Below are positions 58,801-64,000 of a stretch of DNA of 64,000 nt, in pieces (the stretch's first letter is position 1; every line of letters starts with the position of its first letter). The stretch covers positions 208,385-272,384 of the forward strand of contig NZ_JBOFTR010000015.1 of NCBI RefSeq assembly GCF_051652165.1, in the 5' to 3' direction. Under the pieces are notes generated by a model. That model saw only the letters and a program-made list of their open reading frames with translations, did not search any database and was not told the origin of the DNA. The stretch is from Plesiomonas sp051652165. Its GTDB lineage: Bacteria; Pseudomonadota; Gammaproteobacteria; Enterobacterales; CAMTGL01. The position numbers and the translations under genes are program-made.

Positions 58801-59910
58801 CATCATGCGGTAGATTTCAACCAACGCACTCAGACGATCTGTGGTGGAATCGACACGTAATGTCTCAGACATGTACGGACCGTGGTCGAGATCGTTGGTA
58901 AACAGAACCTCGATACGCTTATGTCCACCTTGGCTCAGTTTCGCCAACGTTTCCAGTGACAACTCCATGTTCGCGCCGCAAATCAGCTCGCCCGTAGAGG
59001 TATCAACATAATCTTTTGCAGAAACTTTACCGACAATGTACTCAATAGGTACATCGATACAAGTAATGTCATCTTTTTCTAGCTGACGAATATGGCGAGC
59101 CGTGATACGGCGGCCTTTTTCGACATAAACCTTGCCATTTGCTTCGATATCAAAGGTCGCAGTTTCACCACGCAGACGCTCTGGAACTAGCGTCATCTCT
59201 AGCTTGCCGTGACGAACTTCAAATACGATCTTCTCAAAGAACAGATCAAGGATCTGCTCAGTCGTATAGCGCAGCGCACGCAAAATAATGGTCGCTGGCA
59301 GTTTACGACGACGGTCGATACGAACAAATAAGTTATCTTTCGGGTCAAACTCGAAATCCAACCAAGAACCACGGTAAGGAATAATACGTGCGTTATACAG
59401 CACCTTACCAGAGGAGTGGGTTTTACCCTTATCGCTGTCAAAGAACACGCCTGGGCTACGATGTAGCTGGGATACGATAACCCGCTCGGTACCGTTGATC
59501 ACGAAAGTGCCGTTTTCGGTCATGAGCGGAATTTCGCCCATGTAAACTTCTTGCTCTTTAATGTCTTTGACCGTACCTTCCGGTGCGTCTTTTTCGTACA
59601 GCGTCATCCGCAGCTTGACACGCAAAGGTGCAGAATAAGTTACGCCACGGATTTGGCACTCTTTCACATCAAAGACTGGCTCACCGAGACGATAGCTAAC
59701 ATATTGCAGCTCTGAATTGCCGCTGTAGCTCTGAATCGGGAAAACGGAACGGAACGCAGCTTCCAGACCGTACTGCCCTTCCGGATCTTGCTCGATAAAC
59801 TTCTGAAACGAGTCAAGCTGGATAGAGAGTAAGTAAGGCACATCCAACACTTGGGGACGTTTGCCAAAATCCTTACGAATGCGTTTTTTCTCGGTATAGG
59901 AGTAAACCAT
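55882..59910 (-). CDS. rpoB: RNA polymerase beta subunit RpoB
   Basis: The 1342-residue product equals E. coli RpoB in length. It begins MVYSYTEKKRIRKDFGKRP. The rifampicin region is wild type: FFGSSQLSQFMDQNNPLSE and THKRRISALGPGGL keep the usual residues. It ends SLGINIELEDE. I chose the ATG at 59910 because GAGG precedes it; an in-frame start at 59943 adds eleven residues with no family counterpart. Confidence 0.99.
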   Translation of the reverse strand: MVYSYTEKKRIRKDFGKRPQVLDVPYLLSIQLDSFQKFIEQDPEGQYGLEAAFRSVFPIQSYSGNSELQYVSYRLGEPVFDVKECQIRGVTYSAPLRVKLRMTLYEKDAPEGTVKDIKEQEVYMGEIPLMTENGTFVINGTERVIVSQLHRSPGVFFDSDKGKTHSSGKVLYNARIIPYRGSWLDFEFDPKDNLFVRIDRRRKLPATIILRALRYTTEQILDLFFEKIVFEVRHGKLEMTLVPERLRGETATFDIEANGKVYVEKGRRITARHIRQLEKDDITCIDVPIEYIVGKVSAKDYVDTSTGELICGANMELSLETLAKLSQGGHKRIEVLFTNDLDHGPYMSETLRVDSTTDRLSALVEIYRMMRPGEPPTRDAAEALFENLFFSADRYDLSAVGRMKFNRSLLRDEIEGAGTLSNDDIIEVMKKLIDIRNGKGEVDDIDHLGNRRIRSVGEMAENQFRVGLVRVERAVKERLSLGDLDTLMPQDLINAKPISAAVKEFFGSSQLSQFMDQNNPLSEITHKRRISALGPGGLTRERAGFEVRDVHPTHYGRVCPIETPEGPNIGLINSLSVYAQTNEYGFLETPYRRVKEGVVTDEIHYLSAIEEGNYVIAQANSNLDEDGRFEEELVTCRSKGESSLFSKDQVDYMDVSTQQVVSVGASLIPFLEHDDANRALMGANMQRQAVPTLRADKPLVGTGMERAVAVDSGVTVVAKRGGLIQYADASRIVIKVNEDETIPGEAGIDIYNLTKYTRSNQNTCINQIPCVALGEPVNRGDVLADGPSTDLGELALGQNMRVAFMPWNGYNFEDSILVSERVVQEDRFTTIHIQELACVARDTKLGSEEITADIPNVGEAALSKLDESGIVYIGAEVKGGDILVGKVTPKGETQLTPEEKLLRAIFGEKASDVKDSSLRVPNGTSGTIIDVQVFTRDGVDKDKRALEIEEMQLKQVKKDLTEELKILEAGLFARIHDLLVGGGLEAEKLAKLSRDKWLDLALDDEDKQNQLEQLSEQYDELKAEFEKKLEGKRRKITQGDDLAPGVLKIVKVYLAVKRQIQPGDKMAGRHGNKGVISKINPIEDMPHDENGVPVDIVLNPLGVPSRMNIGQILETHLGMAAKGIGEKINAMIKQQQEVAKLREFIQKAYDLGSDIRQKVDMSTFSDDEVLRLAENLRKGMPLATPVFDGAKESEIKDLLELGGLPRSGQITLFDGRTGEKFERPVTVGYMYMLKLNHLVDDKMHARSTGSYSLVTQQPLGGKAQFGGQRFGEMEVWALEAYGAAYTLQEMLTVKSDDVNGRTKMYKNIVDGDHRMEPGMPESFNVLLKEIRSLGINIELEDE

Positions 59911-60234
59911 AGGGTTCCTCAGCTCGCTGAATAGTCGACCCATTCTGTCCGTCCTGCTAGGACAGTTCGTGCAACACTATTTTTTTGTGGACGAAGAGCG
60001 ATTGACCCTTCGCAATACTTGTTTCTATCACGCTTAAATCATTTCATTGTGCTTTACACAGAGCAGCGACTCTGGCGCAGTATATTAAGTCGTCAATAGA
60101 AAAAGCATTGAGGATCACTTATGGCCAAACAGTGTGAAACACCACAAGCATCCTTTACAGCGCAAAAAGGCTGGTGACTAAAAAGTCACCAGCCATTAGC
60201 CTTTGGAAATCAGGCTACGAACTGGAAAGTTCGA
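59911..60234 (-). other. rplL-rpoB intergenic region
   Basis: This 324-base gap carries an attenuator-type hairpin (60164-60194). In E. coli the equivalent stretch holds a partial terminator and an RNase III site that set the ratio of ribosomal proteins to polymerase. The part nearest rpoB shows no further definite feature. Confidence 0.6.
60164..60194 (-). terminator. rplL-rpoB attenuator (partial terminator)
   Basis: On the minus strand GGCTGGTGACT and AGTCACCAGCC form a perfect 11-base stem with a four-base loop, followed by five T. Because rpoBC must still be expressed, it is likely to terminate only part of the transcripts. Confidence 0.8.
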
Positions 60235-60600
60235 TTACTTGATTTCAACAGAAGCACCTGCTTCTTCCAGTTCTTTCTTCAGAGCGTCAGCTTCTGCTTT
60301 GCTGATACCTTCTTTCAGGTTAGCTGGAGCAGATTCTACCAGGTCTTTAGCTTCTTTCAGGCCCAGACCAGTTGCGCCACGTACTGCTTTGATTACAGCA
60401 ACTTTGTTTGCGCCGATAGCAGACAGAACTACGTCGAATTCAGTCTTCTCTTCAGCAGCTTCAGCTGGACCTGCAGCAACAGCTACAGCTGCAGCAGCAG
60501 AAACGCCAAACTTCTCTTCCATAGCAGAGATCAGTTCAACAACTTCCATTACAGACATTGCTGCAACTGCATCAATGATTTGGTCTTTAGTGATAGACAT
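60235..60600 (-). CDS. rplL: 50S ribosomal protein L7/L12
   Basis: L7/L12 forms the ribosomal stalk that recruits translation factors. The 121-residue protein has the N-terminal dimer helices (MSITKDQIIDAVAAM), an Ala-rich hinge and the C-terminal domain (KVAVIKAVRGATGLGLKEAK). It follows rplJ by 63 bases. Typical in every respect. Confidence 0.98.
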   Translation of the reverse strand: MSITKDQIIDAVAAMSVMEVVELISAMEEKFGVSAAAAVAVAAGPAEAAEEKTEFDVVLSAIGANKVAVIKAVRGATGLGLKEAKDLVESAPANLKEGISKAEADALKKELEEAGASVEIK

Positions 60601-60663
60601 AACAATTATTTCCTAAAATAAGAAGATGGTTATCTTGCAAACGAAAAGCGAAAGAGGATGCTA

Positions 60664-61161
60664 TTAAGCCGCTTCTTTTGCATCGCGAATAGCCGCGATA
60701 GTGCGAACCAGTTTGCCTGCAGAGGCTTCTTTCATGGTCGCCATCAAGCGTGCAATCGCTTCGTCGTAAGTTGGCAGAGTTGCCAAACGGTCAATTTGAG
60801 CCGCTTGAATGAACTCGCCTTCAAAGGCTGCGCCTTTAACTTCGAATTTAGCATTATCTTTAGCAAATGCTTTGAACAGACGAGCTGCAGCGCCCGGATG
60901 TTCGTTAGAGAATGCAACCAAAGTTGGACCAACAAACGCATCAGCCATACACTCATAAGAGGTACCAGCTACAGCACGACGCAGCAGAGTGTTACGTACT
61001 ACACGTACGTACACGCCAGCTTCACGGCTGATTTTGCGCAGTTCAGTCATTTTTGCTACAGAAACGCCACGTGCATCAGCGATTACTGCAGACAGCGCAC
61101 CTTTGGCCACTTCGTTGACTTCAGCAACAATCGCTTGTTTGTCTTGAAGATTCAGTGCCAT
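60664..61161 (-). CDS. rplJ: 50S ribosomal protein L10
   Basis: L10 anchors the L7/L12 dimers on the large subunit, and the L10-L7/L12 complex represses its own mRNA. The 165-residue protein begins MALNLQDKQAIVAEVNEVAKG-like, matching L10 (E. coli 165), with the C-terminal stalk-binding helix at about residues 135-165. The leader upstream matches the autogenous control region. Confidence 0.98.
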   Translation of the reverse strand: MALNLQDKQAIVAEVNEVAKGALSAVIADARGVSVAKMTELRKISREAGVYVRVVRNTLLRRAVAGTSYECMADAFVGPTLVAFSNEHPGAAARLFKAFAKDNAKFEVKGAAFEGEFIQAAQIDRLATLPTYDEAIARLMATMKEASAGKLVRTIAAIRDAKEAA

Positions 61162-61400
61162 TGGCTTTTGCTCCTGGATTAGCCAAGCATAATTGCTTGG
61201 AACTCACACCACCCAACATAATTGGGCGTAATACACGGCGAGCAGAATCCAGTCAGAAAAAATTCTTTCGGTTCTCTCACCGTCTACGCAGGTTGATCAG
61301 ATTAAGTGCTTTTCAGCACACCTGCGGTCTTGGACGGAGGCTTGGAAAAGGCCAAGCTCCAACCATAATCAAAGGCGTTAAATTGTATAGAAATCCAACG
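61162..61400 (-). promoter_or_regulatory. L10 leader, autogenous control region of rplJL-rpoBC
   Basis: The leader between rplA and rplJ contains blocks shared with the E. coli L10 leader as I recall it: GCAGGTG, CTGCGTAGACGGTGAGAGAA, and ATCCAGGAGCAAA before the start. It also shows stem-loops CCAAGCAATTATGCTTGG and CCCAATTATGTTGGG. The L10-(L7/L12) complex should bind here and block translation. The rplJ promoter is probably at its far end. Confidence 0.8.
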
Positions 61401-61423
61401 CCCTTGTAAAGCAGTGCTATTTA

Positions 61424-62125
61424 TTAAACAGCAGCACTCAGGGTATTCTGATCAAGAGCTACACCTGCACCCATAGTGGTAGAGATGCTAACTTTCTTGA
61501 TGAATACGCCTTTTGCAGAAGAAGGCTTAGCTTTCTTCAGTGCAACCAGCAGAGCTTCCAAGTTTTCTTTCAGTTGCTCAGTGGTGAAGTCTACCTTACC
61601 GATAGTAGAATGGATGATACCATTCTTGTCGTTACGGTAACGAACCTGACCTGCTTTAGCGTTGTTCACAGCTTCAGCAACGTTAGGAGTTACAGTACCT
61701 ACTTTCGGGTTAGGCATCAGACCACGTGGGCCCAGGATTTGGCCCAGTTGACCTACAACGCGCATTGCATCAGGAGATGCGATAACTACGTCGAAGTTCA
61801 TTTCGCCTTTCTTGATCTGGTCAGCCAGATCTTCCATACCTACTAGGTCTGCACCGGCTGCTTTAGCGGCTTCTGCGTTTGCACCTTGGGTGAACACAGC
61901 AACGCGAACAGTACGGCCAGTACCGTGTGGCAGTACAGTAGCGCCACGAACGTTTTGGTCTGATTTACGAGCGTCGATACCCAGATTTACTGCAACATCA
62001 ACACTTTCTACAAATTTAGCAGTTGCCAGCTCTTTCAGTAGAGCAACGGCTTCGTTGATTTCGTACTGTTTAGTAGCATCAACTTTGTCACGGATCACGC
62101 GCATGCGCTTGGTCAGCTTAGCCAT
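61424..62125 (-). CDS. rplA: 50S ribosomal protein L1
   Basis: L1 binds 23S rRNA at the exit-side stalk and represses the L11 operon. The 233-residue protein (E. coli 234) begins MAKLTKRMRVIRDKVD and has LGPRGLMPNPKVGTVT. It follows rplK by four bases, as one operon. Confidence 0.98.
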   Translation of the reverse strand: MAKLTKRMRVIRDKVDATKQYEINEAVALLKELATAKFVESVDVAVNLGIDARKSDQNVRGATVLPHGTGRTVRVAVFTQGANAEAAKAAGADLVGMEDLADQIKKGEMNFDVVIASPDAMRVVGQLGQILGPRGLMPNPKVGTVTPNVAEAVNNAKAGQVRYRNDKNGIIHSTIGKVDFTTEQLKENLEALLVALKKAKPSSAKGVFIKKVSISTTMGAGVALDQNTLSAAV

Positions 62126-62129
62126 TGTC

Positions 62130-62558
62130 TTAGTCCTCTACAACCAGGCCCATGGAACGTGCAGTACCTTCAATGGAGCGCATCATCGCTTCCACATCAG
62201 CACCAGTCATGTCCGCCGCTTTAGTTTCGGCGATTTCGCGAACTTGAGCACGTGCAACTTTACCGCACTTCTCTTTGTTCGGCTTGCCAGAACCTGACTT
62301 GATACCAGCCGCTTTCTTCAGCAGAACTGCTGCTGGAGGCGTTTTGGTAACGAAAGTGAAAGAACGGTCAGCGTAAACAGTGATAACCACTGGAATCGGC
62401 AGGCCTTTTTCCATGCTCTCAGTACGAGCATTGAATGCCTTACAGAATTCCATGATGTTAACACCTTGTTGACCCAGTGCTGGACCAACTGGTGGAGACG
62501 GGTTAGCCATACCAGCTGCAACTTGCAGCTTAACGTAGGCTTGTACTTTCTTAGCCAT
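62130..62558 (-). CDS. rplK: 50S ribosomal protein L11
   Basis: L11 helps form the GTPase centre and is needed for RelA activation. The 142-residue protein equals E. coli and begins MAKKVQAYVKLQVAAGMANP, with SPPVGPALGQQGVNIMEFCK in its N-terminal domain. It is the first gene of the L11 operon, with its promoter in the 115-base gap after the nusG terminator. Confidence 0.98.
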   Translation of the reverse strand: MAKKVQAYVKLQVAAGMANPSPPVGPALGQQGVNIMEFCKAFNARTESMEKGLPIPVVITVYADRSFTFVTKTPPAAVLLKKAAGIKSGSGKPNKEKCGKVARAQVREIAETKAADMTGADVEAMMRSIEGTARSMGLVVED

Positions 62559-62612
62559 TGATATTTCCTCAGTTTGGGTTCGAGCGCCTCAGAATTAAGG
62601 CTCCCCGATAAC

Positions 62613-62650
62613 AAAAAGGCGCGAAATTGTAGGTCAATTTCACGCCTTTT
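62613..62650 (-). terminator. Terminator of secE-nusG
   Basis: GGCG-T-GAAATTG and CAATTTC-G-CGCC on the minus strand pair with one mismatch around a five-base loop, followed by five T. It separates secE-nusG from the rplK operon. Confidence 0.85.
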
Positions 62651-62673
62651 ACAAGCATCAGATTAAAATATGA

Positions 62674-63219
62674 TCACGCTTTTTCGACTTGGCTGAAGTC
62701 TAATTCAACCGGTGTTGCACGACCAAAAATCGATACAGAAACTTTTAAGCGGCTCTTTTCATAATCCACTTCTTCAACCACACCGTTGAAGTCAGCAAAT
62801 GGGCCGTCGCTAACGCGAACCATTTCACCGGGTTCAAACAAGGTTTTCGGACGTGGCTTATCACCTACTTGCTGTAGACGATTCAAAATGGCATCCGCTT
62901 CTTTATCACTGATAGGCGCTGGGCGATCAGATGTACCACCGATAAAACCCATCACGCGTGGGATGCTACGCACTAAGTGCCAGCTTGCATCATCCATCAC
63001 CATTTGTACTAATACATAGCCAGGGAAGAATTTACGCTCGCTTTTGCGGCGTTGTCCACCACGCATTTCAACGACTTCTTCGGTAGGCACAAGCACTTCA
63101 CCGAACAGCTCTTCCATGTTATGCAGCTTGATGTGCTCACGCAGCGATTGGGCTACGCGGCCCTCAAAACCAGAAAACGCTTGTACAACGTACCAACGTT
63201 TTTTAGGAGCTTCAGTCAT
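62674..63219 (-). CDS. nusG: Transcription elongation/antitermination factor NusG
   Basis: NusG binds RNA polymerase and couples it to Rho or ribosomal protein S10. The 181-residue protein (E. coli 181) has the NGN domain (KKRWYVVQAFSGFEGRVAQSL) and the KOW domain (GEMVRVSDGPFADFNGVVEEVD). It starts one base after the secE stop. Confidence 0.98.
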   Translation of the reverse strand: MTEAPKKRWYVVQAFSGFEGRVAQSLREHIKLHNMEELFGEVLVPTEEVVEMRGGQRRKSERKFFPGYVLVQMVMDDASWHLVRSIPRVMGFIGGTSDRPAPISDKEADAILNRLQQVGDKPRPKTLFEPGEMVRVSDGPFADFNGVVEEVDYEKSRLKVSVSIFGRATPVELDFSQVEKA

Positions 63220-63220
63220 G

Positions 63221-63604
63221 TTAGAACCTCAAGCCTGTAATAAATGACACTACGTTGACTAAAATCGTATCTAGCCCCCACAGTGCTAATGACATAACGA
63301 CAGTAACAGCCGCCACAATCAGGGTTGTATGCAAGGTCTCTTGGCGGGTTGGCCACACGACTTTACGGACTTCCATACGGGATTCGCGGGCGAATTCCAA
63401 GAATGTCTTACCCTGGCGAGTAAAGGCAGCAATACCTAATGCCGCCGCTACCATCAAAATAATCACCAAAGCACGGAGCACGACGGCAACATCATTAAAT
63501 ACAGCATTACCAACTACGGCGGCTGCTAAGATGACAAAAATGCCAGCCCATTTAACGATGTTCAAGCTGCTTCCATTGCCTTGGGTTTCGGTATTCGCGT
63601 TCAT
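63221..63604 (-). CDS. secE: Preprotein translocase subunit SecE
   Basis: SecE clamps SecY in the protein export channel. The 127-residue protein equals E. coli, with two extra N-terminal membrane helices (about residues 16-63), then the conserved cytosolic helix (FARESRMEVRKVVWPTRQET) and the last membrane span. I chose the ATG at 63604, with AGGTGG upstream. It is co-transcribed with nusG. Confidence 0.97.
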   Translation of the reverse strand: MNANTETQGNGSSLNIVKWAGIFVILAAAVVGNAVFNDVAVVLRALVIILMVAAALGIAAFTRQGKTFLEFARESRMEVRKVVWPTRQETLHTTLIVAAVTVVMSLALWGLDTILVNVVSFITGLRF

Positions 63605-63660
63605 ACAACCCACCTGTTACTCTCGAACGAATAAAAATAAATTAGATAAAAACAATTCAA

Positions 63661-63675
63661 CCTCGCATTGCGAGG
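63661..63675 (-). other. Hairpin in the secE leader
   Basis: CCTCGC and GCGAGG form a perfect six-base stem with a three-base loop. It lies 57 bases before the secE start. No T run of note follows. Confidence 0.4.
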
Positions 63676-63724
63676 TCTACAGTAAAAGGTATATTACCCT
63701 ATATGCCCTTATCAACCGAGACTT

Positions 63725-63752
63725 ATTATAGCCTCTGTTTGATAAGCGTAGA
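63725..63752 (-). promoter_or_regulatory. Candidate secE-nusG promoter
   Basis: A perfect TATAAT on the minus strand (63725-63730) lies 17 bases after TTCTAC, a weak -35. The leader to secE would be about 115 bases. It directly abuts the tuf terminator. Confidence 0.45.
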
Positions 63753-63781
63753 AAAAAGGCATCATTAAAGATGCCCTTTTT
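63752..63781 (-). terminator. Terminator of tuf
   Basis: GGCATC and GATGCC pair around a six-base loop with flanking A and T runs. It lies 20 bases past the tuf stop. Confidence 0.9.
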
Positions 63782-63800
63782 CGGTCTTGAAGATCAAGAC

Positions 63801-64000
63801 TTAAGCGATGATTTTAGCAACCACGCCTGCACCTACTGTACGGCCACCTTCACGGATAGCAAAGCGCAAGCCTTCGTCCATCGCGATTGGGGCAATCAGG
63901 TTTACAACCATTTGAATGTTGTCACCTGGCATGACCATCTCTACGCCTTCTGGCAGTTCGATGGTACCGGTCACGTCAGTTGTACGGAAGTAGAACTGTG
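63801..64000 (-). CDS. tuf: Elongation factor Tu, C-terminal end (gene continues beyond the window)
   Basis: About 66 C-terminal residues are visible: FYFRTTDVTGTIELPEGVEM, PGDNIQMVVNLIAPIAMDEG and FAIREGGRTVGAGVV, ending KIIA. They form the end of domain 3 of EF-Tu, which carries aminoacyl-tRNA to the ribosome. Position next to secE-nusG corresponds to tufB of E. coli. The four tRNA genes that precede tufB there would lie outside the window. Confidence 0.97.
   Translation of the reverse strand, partial: QFYFRTTDVTGTIELPEGVEMVMPGDNIQMVVNLIAPIAMDEGLRFAIREGGRTVGAGVVAKIIA

Overview
The window is a stretch of gammaproteobacterial core chromosome. Both ends cut genes: hmp on the left, tuf on the right. 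Almost every protein resembles its Escherichia coli counterpart, and two E. coli-like neighbourhoods are joined head to tail. About 1.7-41 kb follows the E. coli 94-95 min order (hflCKX-hfq-miaA-mutL-amiB-tsaE, queG, tRNA-Gly cluster, orn, rsgA, psd, mscM, epmA, frdABCD, blc, gdx, an entericidin, groEL-groES, fxsA, aspA, dcuA, cutA, dsbD). About 41.5-64 kb follows the 90 min order (purHD, hupA, yjaG, hemE, nudC, rsd, rpoCB, rplLJAK, nusG, secE, tuf). A motX gene (sodium-driven polar flagellar motor), a phaP-phaC polyester pair and anaerobic fumarate/C4-dicarboxylate genes argue against an enterobacterium. They suggest Aeromonadales, possibly Tolumonas-like. That placement is inferred from protein likeness only.

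Layout. 1-11.2 kb: end of the NO-detoxifying flavohaemoglobin, motX, then a long minus-strand block for RNA modification, mismatch repair, cell-wall cleavage and membrane-protease control. 11.4-14 kb: queG, a 0.5-kb gap with two perfect DnaA boxes that sits where E. coli has datA, and five identical tRNA-Gly(GCC) genes behind a stable-RNA-type promoter. 14-25.5 kb: orn, rsgA, psd, mscM, epmA and frdABCD. 25.5-29.4 kb: blc, the guanidinium exporter gdx with a guanidine-II riboswitch, an unknown membrane protein, ppnP, a tiny entericidin-like lipoprotein and an unrecognised small protein. 29.5-39.7 kb: groESL with a sigma-32 promoter, fxsA, aspA with a CRP site, dcuA, an AT-rich orphan gene, cutA and dsbD. 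39.8-47.4 kb: an orphan response regulator, a MarC-family protein, PurR-controlled purH and purD, and phaP-phaC. 47.4-64 kb: hupA, yjaG, hemE, nudC and rsd, then the RNA polymerase and ribosomal-protein cluster with its L10 leader and attenuator.

How the genes work together. aspA makes fumarate from aspartate, dcuA exchanges C4-dicarboxylates, and frdABCD uses fumarate as electron acceptor, giving a complete anaerobic fumarate respiration set. purH and purD supply purine synthesis. rplKAJL-rpoBC, nusG, secE, tuf, rsd and the tRNA genes form the growth-rate machinery. phaP and phaC store carbon.

No insertion sequence, prophage, CRISPR array or rRNA gene was seen. The points most worth following are the datA-like locus, the guanidine-II riboswitch (which also moves the gdx start), the AT-rich 481-residue orphan between dcuA and cutA, the split PurR half-sites in the purH leader, the paired 14-bp palindromes upstream of phaP, and the palindrome-rich gap after mscM that may hide a small RNA.
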